Virus record (IMG/VR): IMGVR_UViG_3300007734_000579
Span: 1 to 32,320 of that record
Reading direction: 5' to 3' (one strand)
Length of the DNA stretch: 32,320 nucleotides
From: a virus
This document shows, in pieces, positions 8,395 through 16,440 of the stretch. The notes under the pieces are model-generated. The model searched no databases and was not told the origin of the DNA. It was given only the letters and a program-made list of their open reading frames with translations. Position 1 is the stretch's first letter. Each line of letters begins with the position of its first letter. The position numbers and the translations under genes are program-made.

Positions 8395-9345
8395 ATGGCA
8401 ACCTACCAAACCTATACCTCTATCGGTCAACGCGAAGATTTGTCCGATGTGATCTATTCCATCTCCCCCACCGACACGCCTTTCATGTCGTCCATCGGTA
8501 AAGCCAAAGCAACCGCTACCAATCATGAGTGGCAGACTGATCAACTTTCGAGTGCAGTTTTAACGAACTACGCCGTAGAAGGGGACACGGCATCTGACGC
8601 TACTTTGGGCGTGACCACTCGCGTTGGCAACAAAACTCAGATCAGCCAAAAGACCGTGAAAATCTCCGGCACTTTGGAAGCTGTGGACAAAGCAGGACGC
8701 AAATCTGAGAAAAGTTATCAATTAGCGAAAGCAAGTGCAGAAATAAAGCGCGACATGGAGACCACTCTGTTGTCAAACCAAATCAGCACGAACGGTAACT
8801 CAAGCACTGCTCGTAAGTTGGGTGGTTTGCAAACATGGCTGGCGACCAATGGTGACTTCGGTACTTCCGGTGTTGCTGGCGCAAGCGGCACGACTGCTCG
8901 TACCAACGGCACTAACCGCACCTTTGATGAGGCCACTCTGAAAACTGTGGTCAAAGAAGTTTATGCGTCCGGTGGCAATCCCAAAGTGTTGATGGTGAAC
9001 CCTGCCCACAAGCAATTGGTCTCTACTTTCACGGGTATTGCTGCACAGCGCTTCATGGCTCCTGCTGATGCTCCTACGACCATCATCGGTGCTGCTGATG
9101 TGTACTTGAGCGACTTCGGCACGATCTCTGTGGTTCCCAACCGCTTCATGACCTCCACCAATAGCTGTGACGAAACCGCTTTTGTGTTGGATGTGGACAT
9201 GGCTGCTGTGGCCTATCTGCGCCCCTTCCAAACCAACGAGTTGGCTAAGACGGGTGACGCTGAAGTGACTCAGTTGCTGGTGGAATACACCCTGCAAGTG
9301 AACAACGAAGCCGCACACGGCATCATTGCTGACTTGACTCCCTAA
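8395..9345 (+). CDS. Major capsid protein, SU10 MCP family (DUF5309)
   Basis: The 316-aa coat protein carries the N-terminal signature YSISPTDTPFMSSIGKAKAT (about residues 21-40), followed by HEWQTDQL. Both are characteristic of the SU10-type major capsid family, which has the HK97 fold. The C-terminal segment TQLLVEYTLQVNNEAAHGII also fits. Start and ribosome site are clear (AAGGA about 8 bases before ATG 8395). A strong intrinsic terminator follows ten bases after the stop, separating head genes from tail genes. Codon choice is visibly richer in C-ending codons than in neighbours, consistent with high expression. Confidence 0.93.
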   Translation: MATYQTYTSIGQREDLSDVIYSISPTDTPFMSSIGKAKATATNHEWQTDQLSSAVLTNYAVEGDTASDATLGVTTRVGNKTQISQKTVKISGTLEAVDKAGRKSEKSYQLAKASAEIKRDMETTLLSNQISTNGNSSTARKLGGLQTWLATNGDFGTSGVAGASGTTARTNGTNRTFDEATLKTVVKEVYASGGNPKVLMVNPAHKQLVSTFTGIAAQRFMAPADAPTTIIGAADVYLSDFGTISVVPNRFMTSTNSCDETAFVLDVDMAAVAYLRPFQTNELAKTGDAEVTQLLVEYTLQVNNEAAHGIIADLTP

Positions 9346-9354
9346 GAGTGAATG

Positions 9355-9383
9355 CCCCCATGTTTAACCGCATGGGGGTTTTT
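9355..9383 (+). terminator. Intrinsic terminator after the capsid gene
   Basis: An 8-bp perfect stem (9355-9362 CCCCCATG with 9371-9378 CATGGGGG) encloses an 8-base loop and is followed by five Ts (9379-9383). The G-run of the 3' arm lies seven bases before ATG 9386 and is the only Shine-Dalgarno-like sequence for the next gene, so hairpin folding and ribosome access would compete. Confidence 0.88.
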
Positions 9384-9385
9384 CT

Positions 9386-9691
9386 ATGACCGAGTTTCGT
9401 AAATCTGTTGCTCACGCCGATGGCGATGGCGGCATCGTTATTGAGACACGCCAAGATGTAACAGCGAACATTGAGCAAAATCTCAAGGAATTCAATTCCT
9501 ATGATGAACGAGCAAAATGGTCGGATGATATGTTTGGCAACAAGGTAGCTTCAATTCCCTTAACGGTGATTGATGACCTAAATGCAAAAGGCATCATGCG
9601 GGGCTTTGCGGTGGTTGATGAAAAGCAATTCAAGGCATGGCTTAACAGTCCGGATAACCGATTTTTTAGAACACGACCGGGGCGCGTATGA
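9386..9691 (+). CDS. Conserved phage protein between capsid and adaptor genes
   Basis: This 101-aa soluble protein starts three bases after the terminator T-tract. Visible features are an acidic-basic mixture, KEFNSYDERAKWSDDMFGNK in the middle and the basic end RFFRTRPGRV. I recognise no enzyme motif. Position between the coat and adaptor genes suggests a minor head or head-completion protein (inference). The only ribosome-binding candidate, GGGGG at 9374-9378, is in the 3' arm of the terminator stem. It overlaps the adaptor gene by ATGA, so its expression and that of the adaptor are probably linked. Confidence 0.7.
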   Translation: MTEFRKSVAHADGDGGIVIETRQDVTANIEQNLKEFNSYDERAKWSDDMFGNKVASIPLTVIDDLNAKGIMRGFAVVDEKQFKAWLNSPDNRFFRTRPGRV

Positions 9692-10308
9692 GCATTGCCA
9701 CATTCTCTGAACTCAGCACAGCGGTTGCCAACTATTTGGCCCGTAGTGACTTGACAGATCAGATTCCCGACTTCATCCGGTTTGCAGAACTGAGACTCCG
9801 CAGAGAATTGCGGATTCGGCAAATGCTCAAATCTGTGACCACTACGACTACGAGTGGTGACGGTACGGTAGAGATACCCTCTGACTTTCTTGAGGCACGA
9901 GACTTCTATGTAACGGGGAACCCTCCCCAACCGCTTAGTTTTTTGTCTCCATCGGTGTTCATTCGTAACACTGACTCTCATGTTCGCGGTAAACCGTTGA
10001 ACTACACAATTTTGGCGACTGAGTTTCAGTTAGCCCCAATGCCGGACAATGTGTACACGCTTCAATTGCTGTACTACTCTGCTCCGACATTCCTATCAAG
10101 CACGAACACAAGCAATGCGTTTATGGCTAATGCGCCGGATGCTTTGCTGTACGCTGCACTCTTAGAGGCAGAACCGTACATCATGAACGATGCAAGAATT
10201 CAAACATGGGCGACCATGTACCAAAGGGCAATCGACACTTTGACTCGTTCTGATGAAACGGCTCAATACTCGGGTGTTCCACTCGCAATGACTTTATCAA
10301 AGAGGTAA
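9688..10308 (+). CDS. Head-tail adaptor protein (SU10 adaptor-like)
   Basis: This 206-aa protein has the pattern of podovirus adaptor/connector proteins: an N-terminal helix set FSELSTAVANYLARSDL, then IPDFIRFAELRLRRELR, a beta region with EIPSDFLEARD, and an alpha-helical C-terminus containing APDALLYAALLEAEPYI. Such proteins form the ring between portal and tail nozzle. It overlaps the preceding gene by ATGA and is followed after three bases by the next gene. Length is usual for the family. The SU10-type capsid and the nozzle-like protein downstream support the assignment. Confidence 0.82.
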   Translation: MSIATFSELSTAVANYLARSDLTDQIPDFIRFAELRLRRELRIRQMLKSVTTTTTSGDGTVEIPSDFLEARDFYVTGNPPQPLSFLSPSVFIRNTDSHVRGKPLNYTILATEFQLAPMPDNVYTLQLLYYSAPTFLSSTNTSNAFMANAPDALLYAALLEAEPYIMNDARIQTWATMYQRAIDTLTRSDETAQYSGVPLAMTLSKR

Positions 10309-10311
10309 AAA

Positions 10312-10698
10312 ATGGCTGCAATGTCCAACTATCTTGAAAATGCTCTAATCAATGAAGTCTTACGAGCCACCGCATACACAGCACCTGCTACTGTTTATGT
10401 TGCTTTGTTTACGAGCGACCCTACTGATGCTGGCAGTGGTACTGAGTGCAGTGGTACGAGTTATGCTCGTCAGTCTGCTACTTTTGCTGCTCCCTCTAAT
10501 GGTGCTTCTAGCACTAGTGCAGATATCAATTTCCCGCAAGCTGGTGGCTCATGGGGAACCATCACCCACTTCGGGATTTTTGATGCTTCTACTGCTGGCA
10601 ATCTGCTGGTACATGGTGCTTTGACCACTTCTAAGACAATCGACACGGGCGATGTGTTCAAAATCGCTAGTGGTTCTCTGACTGTCACCTTTGCGTAA
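10312..10698 (+). CDS. Phage tail-associated beta protein (gp80-like family)
   Basis: The 128-aa protein begins MAAMSNYLENALINEVLRAT and continues with VYVALFTSDPTDAGSGTE, then SYARQSATFAAPSNG, GTITHFGIFDASTAGNLL and VHGALT. This is a common phage structural family that I associate with tail or decoration functions. The GAGG sequence around the previous stop serves as ribosome site. The stop TAA overlaps the next ATG (TAATG). Role in the virion is inferred from family context and from its place between adaptor and nozzle genes; exact location on the particle is unknown. Confidence 0.75.
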   Translation: MAAMSNYLENALINEVLRATAYTAPATVYVALFTSDPTDAGSGTECSGTSYARQSATFAAPSNGASSTSADINFPQAGGSWGTITHFGIFDASTAGNLLVHGALTTSKTIDTGDVFKIASGSLTVTFA

Positions 10699-11588
10699 TG
10701 GCAGATGTTTGTGGCCCATTCACGCTTGAACAGCTAGACCTATTCGGGAGCATTGATAGTCTAGCCTTCTCGCTTGATTCAACCGTTTGGACAGATGCGA
10801 CAGTCTGCATCTTAGAAGCGGCGGCATCTGTATCGGGTGCAGGGTCAGTTAACGCCACACCAATTGCAATATGGTCTAGTGGTTCATCTGTCAGCAGTAC
10901 AGCACAAACACAGATAACTTACATTCGTGTAAGGAACTCTAGCGCATCTGTCAACAGTACCGCTACATCCGCATCCGGCTCACAAGTTACTTTTGTTTCG
11001 AGTGCTTCGATTACGGGGCTTGCAACGGTCTTGGGTGACGGGATAAGGGTAAGGTTAGGCTCGGGGTCAATCAGCGGCATAGCGACCGTTCTAGCGGCTG
11101 GAAGCGGCATATTCTCAAGCGGTGCATCTGTATCCGGCTCGGCATCCATTGTTGGTGACGGGTTTAGGGTAAGGGATGGTGCGGCTAGTTTGTCCGGTGC
11201 GGGTACGGTCTCGGCTGCGGCAATCAGAATAAGAACATCTAGCGGGTCGGTTAACGGGACTTCTAGTGTCTCGGCTCTCGGTGGATTGGTATCGAGTGCT
11301 GCGGGTATTCTTGAGGGAATAGCGACTGTATCGGCTACGGCTACAGCGACATGGCAAGCACAAATGTCGATCAGTGGGACGGTAACGATCTCTTGTATTG
11401 GCATCCGATTGGGTGACAATTGGACGAATGTTGCGGCAGACACGAACACATGGACAGATGTTAGTGTTGGCGGGAATACATGGACAACGGTAACGGCGGA
11501 CGCGAGTACATGGACAGATGTGGGAACATCGGGAAATACATGGACAGACACGGCAACGGGTTCAAATGATTGGTTAAGGAACGGATGA
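10698..11588 (+). CDS. Repeat-rich beta surface protein with C-terminal Trp decapeptide repeats
   Basis: This 296-aa Ser/Gly/Thr/Ala-rich protein is built of roughly 20-residue beta-type units with recurring SG-x-A-x-V, IRVR or FRVR and SSGS elements between about residues 30 and 235. Residues 240-296 are a second repeat type with period 10: DNWTNVAADT, NTWTDVSVGG, NTWTTVTADA, STWTDVGTSG, NTWTDTATGS, then a truncated unit. Such stacks suggest an elongated fibre or decoration protein. There are very few charged residues. It is translationally coupled to both neighbours (TAATG upstream, ATGATG downstream). No homologous function is recognised; a tail or capsid surface role is inference. Confidence 0.65.
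   Translation: MADVCGPFTLEQLDLFGSIDSLAFSLDSTVWTDATVCILEAAASVSGAGSVNATPIAIWSSGSSVSSTAQTQITYIRVRNSSASVNSTATSASGSQVTFVSSASITGLATVLGDGIRVRLGSGSISGIATVLAAGSGIFSSGASVSGSASIVGDGFRVRDGAASLSGAGTVSAAAIRIRTSSGSVNGTSSVSALGGLVSSAAGILEGIATVSATATATWQAQMSISGTVTISCIGIRLGDNWTNVAADTNTWTDVSVGGNTWTTVTADASTWTDVGTSGNTWTDTATGSNDWLRNG
11415..11585 (+). repeat. 30-bp tandem repeats encoding Trp-containing decapeptides
   Basis: Five full units of 30 bases begin at 11415, 11445, 11475, 11505 and 11535, and a sixth is truncated at 11565. Each encodes x-x-W-T at positions 1-4. The DNA is repetitive too (ACATGGACA recurs), so copy number could change by slippage. Confidence 0.8.
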
Positions 11589-13237
11589 TGCCTACTCAAA
11601 GAATCGCATTAGGTGAATGGTTGCCCGATCAGCCGGGGCTGACGGGGGCATTGACTGTGGCAAAGAACTGTTATCCGGTGACTGCGGGATATGGTGCATT
11701 TCCGGCAGAGGCTAATTTCTCGGCTGCGGCTGCGGAGGATTTGACCTCATTGGTGTACGCCAAAGACGAAAACGGCACGACTAAACTGTTTGCTGCTGGC
11801 CTACACAAGATCTACTCTGTGGACTCTGTGGGTGCTTTGACGGGTGTTTTTAGCTTTACGGGCACTTACTCGCAAAGCGGCACGACCACTCTGACGGTTA
11901 CTTCTATTGCTCACAAGCTGAAAACGGGTGACTCGTACTACCTAAACTTCACAAGCGGCACAGCGACAGACGGTCAATACACGGTAACTAAACTTACTGC
12001 GGACACTTTCACGATTACGACCACATCCGCAACCACATCGGGGAATGTGACCATTTCACGGGTGGCTGACGGGTACGACACACAAGAGGGGCAACGGTTT
12101 AGGTTTACTTTGTTTGGCAATCAGATCATCGGGACTAACTTTACTGAGAGGCTACAAGTCTATTCAGCGGATGGAAGTTCATCGTTTAAGAATTTGTCAG
12201 ACAGTGCGCCTATCGCTAAGTTCATCACTGTGGTGAGGGATTTCGTAGTTTGTGCCCATTTGGATGAGAGTGGAACGACACGCCCATATCGAGTGCGGTG
12301 GTCAGCAATCAATGATGAGACTGATTGGGTGGAGAATGTAAACACTCAATCTGACTATCAAGACATACCCGATGGTGGACATATCACGGGCATTCGCGGT
12401 GGTGAGTTTGGGATTATTCTGATGGAGAAGTCAATCTCTCGGATGAGTTATGCCGGAACACCGTTCATCTTCCAATTTGACAATATCTCCCGCGGGAAGG
12501 GATGTATTGCTGCGGGGTCGGTTTGTCAGTATCAAGGGCTAACCTTCTTCTTGTCTGATGACGGGTTTTATGTCTGTGATGGACAGAAAGTAACGCCCAT
12601 CGGTGCGGAGAAGGTTGATCGCTTCTTCTTCAATGACGCGAATTTGGACTTCACCACAATGTCAGCAGCGGCAGACCCCATCCGCAAACTGATTATGTGG
12701 AACTACCTCTCGACAGATGGGACAAGAAAGTTGATTGTGTACAACTTCACGATTGGCAAATGGTCTTATATGGAGACCACAGCGGATTACATTTCAGACG
12801 CTTCTACTGCCTCTGTGACGCTTGAGCAATTGGATTCTGTGAATGCGTCTATCGATGGTTTGGCGGTGAGTATGGATTCGGCTTTGTACGCCGGAGGAAA
12901 GTATTTTCTCGGTGGGACTGATGGGACACGGGTTATTACCTTCACCGGAGCAAACAAATCAGCGGTGCTCGAGACGGGCGATATTGACGCCGGACGCTCG
13001 ATAGTGATGTTGGCCCGTCCTTTGGTGGATAACGGCTCTGCAAGTGTTTCTGTGGCCTCTCGGACGCTTCTAACGCAAAGTCTGTCGTTTGGCTCGGCAA
13101 ATGCGGCTGACACTGATAACCGTGTGTCTCTGAGAAGTTCGGGCAAGTACCATCGTTTGCGGATGCAACCAACTGGCGACAATTGGAAAACCGCGATGGG
13201 TATGGATGTTGATGTTGTTCAGCAAGGCATCCGGTAA
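11588..13237 (+). CDS. Tail tubular/nozzle-type protein
   Basis: This 549-aa protein begins MPTQRIALGEWLPDQPGL. It has an immunoglobulin-like insert near residues 85-165 and then blocks such as RVRWSAINDETDW, GGHITGIRGGEFGIILMEK and GLTFFLSDDGFYVCDG. These are hallmarks of the P22 gp10 / T7 gp12 / SU10 nozzle class that extends the tail below the adaptor. The start at 11588 overlaps the previous stop and has AAGGA (11576-11580) seven bases upstream; in-frame TTG 11570 and ATG 11585 are less well placed. Its presence without tape-measure or tube genes supports a short-tailed particle. The stop overlaps the next start (TAATG). Confidence 0.85.
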   Translation: MPTQRIALGEWLPDQPGLTGALTVAKNCYPVTAGYGAFPAEANFSAAAAEDLTSLVYAKDENGTTKLFAAGLHKIYSVDSVGALTGVFSFTGTYSQSGTTTLTVTSIAHKLKTGDSYYLNFTSGTATDGQYTVTKLTADTFTITTTSATTSGNVTISRVADGYDTQEGQRFRFTLFGNQIIGTNFTERLQVYSADGSSSFKNLSDSAPIAKFITVVRDFVVCAHLDESGTTRPYRVRWSAINDETDWVENVNTQSDYQDIPDGGHITGIRGGEFGIILMEKSISRMSYAGTPFIFQFDNISRGKGCIAAGSVCQYQGLTFFLSDDGFYVCDGQKVTPIGAEKVDRFFFNDANLDFTTMSAAADPIRKLIMWNYLSTDGTRKLIVYNFTIGKWSYMETTADYISDASTASVTLEQLDSVNASIDGLAVSMDSALYAGGKYFLGGTDGTRVITFTGANKSAVLETGDIDAGRSIVMLARPLVDNGSASVSVASRTLLTQSLSFGSANAADTDNRVSLRSSGKYHRLRMQPTGDNWKTAMGMDVDVVQQGIR

Positions 13238-14028
13238 TGTTTAGGATTCTCCCTTTCTTTGGTGGCGACCCGCGCACTGTCGCGGAGATTGTCAACGGCA
13301 TCATGAACGGCAAGACCAACAATGTCGGGATTGTCACGCTTGCCACCGGAGGAGCAACCACTACGACCATCACTGATAGACGGATTGGGCCGGACAGTAT
13401 CCTACTGTTGACACCTCTCACAGCGTCAGCAAACACCGATTCTGTGCCTTACGGGGCATTTCAAGACGGTACAGATCAAACCATTGCAAGCACGACAACT
13501 GCTTATCCGATGACCTTCAACACGACAGACACATCAAATGGGGTGACTGTCGTAACGAGTGGTGGTTTGGCTTCACGGTTGACGGTGGCGAATGCTGGAA
13601 CCTATAACCTTCAATGGTCGGGGCAGTTCAACAATACCGACACGCAGATTCATGATGCTACGGTGTGGCTCAGAAAGAATGGAACCGATATAACGGGTTC
13701 TGCTGGTGTGATTTCTGTGCCTAATTCGCATGGCGGTGTTGACGGGCATACGCTTGTTGGGTGGAATTATTTTGTCCAAATGGCTGCAAACGACTATGTT
13801 GAATTGATGTGGTCAGCAACAAATACAGCAGTTTCTTTACAGCATTATCCGGCTGCATCCTCACCAACAAGACCGTCTACAGCTTCGCTAATTGCTACAT
13901 TAAGCTATGTGAACACTTCATCATCGTTCAATGTGTTTGTCAGTTCAAGGGGTAAGGGAACCGCTACGCTGACGCACTTTGCCAATTCAACCGCTGACAA
14001 AACCTATGGATATGTGATTGTTGGCTGA
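13237..14028 (+). CDS. Structural protein with conserved FFGGDPRTVAE head and C-terminal beta domain
   Basis: This 263-aa protein opens MFRILPFFGGDPRTVAEIVN, followed by a short stretch typical of phage fibre anchors (GTV-like LATGGATTTTITDRRIGPDS) and then a beta-rich C-terminal region of about 150 residues resembling a C1q/TNF-like jelly roll (NAGTYNLQWSGQFNN, WNYFVQMAANDYVELMWSA). Such modules make trimeric head or tail fibres. It is directly coupled to the nozzle gene. A weak terminator follows. A fibre or decoration role is inference from architecture. Confidence 0.65.
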   Translation: MFRILPFFGGDPRTVAEIVNGIMNGKTNNVGIVTLATGGATTTTITDRRIGPDSILLLTPLTASANTDSVPYGAFQDGTDQTIASTTTAYPMTFNTTDTSNGVTVVTSGGLASRLTVANAGTYNLQWSGQFNNTDTQIHDATVWLRKNGTDITGSAGVISVPNSHGGVDGHTLVGWNYFVQMAANDYVELMWSATNTAVSLQHYPAASSPTRPSTASLIATLSYVNTSSSFNVFVSSRGKGTATLTHFANSTADKTYGYVIVG

Positions 14029-14034
14029 TACAAT

Positions 14035-14067
14035 GACTTCAGTGGATGACCCTGCTGGAGTCCTTTT
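14035..14067 (+). terminator. Weak intrinsic terminator
   Basis: An 8-position stem (GACTTCAG 14035-14042 with CTGGAGTC 14055-14062, one G-U pair) is followed by CTTTT (14063-14067). The T-tract is short, so termination is probably partial. The adjoining CCTTT (14062-14066) can pair with AAAGG (14072-14076), the ribosome site of the next gene. Confidence 0.5.
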
Positions 14068-14084
14068 AATGAAAGGATAATTTC

Positions 14085-15023
14085 ATGACAACGGGAACGC
14101 AGACCTCTACGACCACAACCGCGATTGACCCCAACATCCAACCATATCTCACTTATGGTTTGGCAGAGGCTCAAAAGCAATACCAAACTGGTGGGCCAAA
14201 GTTCTACCCCGGTCAAGGGTATGTCGGCCCATCCACTGCCACACAAACCGCACTGCAAGCCCTACAAGCACGAGCAATGGCTGGCAACCCTCTGTTGGCT
14301 CAAGCGCAAGGCAATGTGAGTGGGATGCTCGCGGGTGATTATCTCGGCGGTAATCCATTCTTTCAAGGCGCATTTCAACCCGCAGCGACAGCGGCACAGA
14401 CTGCATTCCAAAAGTCCATTGGGGATATTTCCTCTGCTGCCTCAAAAGCCGGACGATATGGCTCGGGTGCGATGGGCAATCTTGAAAGCCAAGCGGCTGG
14501 AACCTTTGCTCAGAAACTTGCGGACACTGCCGGAAAACTCTCTTATGAGAATTACGCTCAAGAACGCCAAAACCAAATGCGAGCACTCGGCATGGCTCCG
14601 GGCCTCGCAGAGGCCGACTATGGCGACATCAACAAGCTATTGGGTGCTGGTCAATTGGGTGAGGGTTATCAGACTGCGGCTCTACAAGCGGATATGGCGC
14701 GGTACAACTTTGAGCAAAACGCACCTCAGAGAAACCTAACTAACTATCTGAATATGGTTTACGGGTTCCCTGCTGGCAAAACAATGACCCAAACCACACC
14801 GTATTACACGAATCCCACTGCTACGGCATTGGGTACGGGTTTGCTCGGGCTGAATCTGTACAACGCCGGAAATCAAGCAACCGGAGGCGGCTTAACCAAT
14901 TTCTTCAAGAGTGGATGGAACACATTGACAAGTGGATTTGGAATCCCGTCTGATGTACAAAATGCTTATGGCAATCTGTATCAAAGCGGATATTCTGCTG
15001 ATGACCTTTATGGCATTGTCTAA
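14085..15023 (+). CDS. Candidate internal virion/ejection protein (312 aa)
   Basis: The protein is Ala/Gly/Gln-rich and largely helical: IDPNIQPYLTYGLAEAQKQY (about 13-32), FQPAATAAQTAFQKSIGDIS and NYAQERQNQMRALGMAPGLA. A small-residue hydrophobic patch with TALGTGLLGLNLYNAG (about 241-256) precedes the end. The pattern resembles small ejection proteins of podoviruses encoded between nozzle and fibre genes, and it is followed by two further candidates of that class. AAAGGA (14072-14077) is a good ribosome site. No enzymatic motif is visible. Function is inferred from gene order and composition. Confidence 0.65.
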   Translation: MTTGTQTSTTTTAIDPNIQPYLTYGLAEAQKQYQTGGPKFYPGQGYVGPSTATQTALQALQARAMAGNPLLAQAQGNVSGMLAGDYLGGNPFFQGAFQPAATAAQTAFQKSIGDISSAASKAGRYGSGAMGNLESQAAGTFAQKLADTAGKLSYENYAQERQNQMRALGMAPGLAEADYGDINKLLGAGQLGEGYQTAALQADMARYNFEQNAPQRNLTNYLNMVYGFPAGKTMTQTTPYYTNPTATALGTGLLGLNLYNAGNQATGGGLTNFFKSGWNTLTSGFGIPSDVQNAYGNLYQSGYSADDLYGIV

Positions 15024-15031
15024 GGATAATC

Positions 15032-16438
15032 ATGGCACTACTTGATATTTTCGGCACGACTCCTTCTTACTACGGTGGGCTATTGGGTGAGGACGAGTTA
15101 AATCGCGTCCGTCAACAAGCCCAAAATCAAGCACTGCAAAACACTGCATTGGCTCTCTTGCAAGCTGGCGCACCGAGTAGAGTTCCGGGGAACGAAGCAC
15201 TCGCCATTGCACAAGGTCTAGCAGGTGGTCAACAAGCCTACAAGCAGTCAATGGAAGATGCTTTGCGCGGCAAGATGAGCGAAATGCAGATTCAAGACTT
15301 CATGCTCAAGCAACGCGAAGCACAAGCGCAAAAGGCTCGGCAAGAGCAAATGCGGCAGATGTTCCCGCAAATCTTCACGCAGACTGTCACGCCCGAACAG
15401 CAAACAATGTACGGTGAAGCGGCTCGTGTGGTTCGTGATGATGAAGGTAACTTGATGCCGGGGGCACAGATTACCCCTGCACAGCGTCAAATCTCAGTAG
15501 ACCCTAATAAGTTACAAGCATTGGCGATGCTGTCCAACGACCCATTGGCGGCATATTCGCAGATTGCCAAACTTGTGCCCGACTTGCGTAAAGCCGGATT
15601 CATTGGCGGTATGCAGCAAGAAAACCCATTCTCTATATTCTCAAAGGATGAGAGTATTCCCGCACCATTACGGGCTGTGGCGGCTCAGTACGAGAGAAGC
15701 TATGCAACGGGTCAGATAGATCAAGATACTGCGGATAAACGATTGGCTGAACTCGGTCAACGGGTGCAATCTGCTCAACAATTTGCACAGACACAAACCG
15801 GAATTCAACAGCAAAGAGAAATACTCAACGATTTGAAGCAACAACAAATTGCATTCCAACAGCAGGGACTTACTGCAAGTCAAGAGTATAAAAATCTCAT
15901 GGCACAGATTGCACAAGGTAATCTTGATCTTAGACGCGCACAAGAGGCCAATAAGCCGGAGCAATTCTCTTACGGTCAAAAGAAAGAGTTTGATGTTGTT
16001 CAGAAAGCCAACATGGAGGCTCAAAATGCTGAGTCAAGTGCGGCTATTGCTGATCGTGCGGCTCCATTGTTGCCACAAGCATACAGCGGAAAGATTGAAG
16101 CAACCATTAAGGGAATGGCTGGCGCACTTGGCCCAATTGGTACAACGCAAGCAAAAGAAGCAAACGATCAATTGGTGCAATTGTCTCAACAGCTTGCATT
16201 GAAAACACCTAAGTTCAGTGGCCCAACATCTGATGCAGATGCTAAACGCTACGATAAAGCTGTGGGTGATTTGGCGAATCCGAGTGTTTCATTGACTTCC
16301 AAACAGCAAGCATTGAAGGACATTAAAGATTTGGCACAAAAAGCCAAAGACTACGCTGCACAGCAAGAAAACTACTTCTACCAAAACAATAAGTCGTTGC
16401 GCGGGTTTAAGTATGAAGAAAATCCATTCGGGCGGTAA
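15032..16438 (+). CDS. Candidate internal virion protein, Gln-rich coiled coil (468 aa)
   Basis: After an N-terminal segment MALLDIFGTTPSYYGGLLGE, the protein is dominated by Gln/Ala/Lys-rich helices, including KQREAQAQKARQEQMRQMF (about 88-106) and a second coiled coil around residues 245-300. It lies between two other candidate ejection proteins in the same operon, with AAGGAT before the start. Gene order (small, medium, large helical proteins before the tail fibre) parallels the three ejection proteins of P22-like and T7-like phages, which form a channel through the cell envelope. I see no lytic transglycosylase motif. Confidence 0.65.
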   Translation: MALLDIFGTTPSYYGGLLGEDELNRVRQQAQNQALQNTALALLQAGAPSRVPGNEALAIAQGLAGGQQAYKQSMEDALRGKMSEMQIQDFMLKQREAQAQKARQEQMRQMFPQIFTQTVTPEQQTMYGEAARVVRDDEGNLMPGAQITPAQRQISVDPNKLQALAMLSNDPLAAYSQIAKLVPDLRKAGFIGGMQQENPFSIFSKDESIPAPLRAVAAQYERSYATGQIDQDTADKRLAELGQRVQSAQQFAQTQTGIQQQREILNDLKQQQIAFQQQGLTASQEYKNLMAQIAQGNLDLRRAQEANKPEQFSYGQKKEFDVVQKANMEAQNAESSAAIADRAAPLLPQAYSGKIEATIKGMAGALGPIGTTQAKEANDQLVQLSQQLALKTPKFSGPTSDADAKRYDKAVGDLANPSVSLTSKQQALKDIKDLAQKAKDYAAQQENYFYQNNKSLRGFKYEENPFGR

Positions 16439-16440
16439 AC

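Noticed and set aside
8800-9318. 172-aa minus-strand frame within the capsid gene
   Set aside because: A mirror frame of a highly expressed gene with biased codon use; no ribosome site and no plausible protein features.
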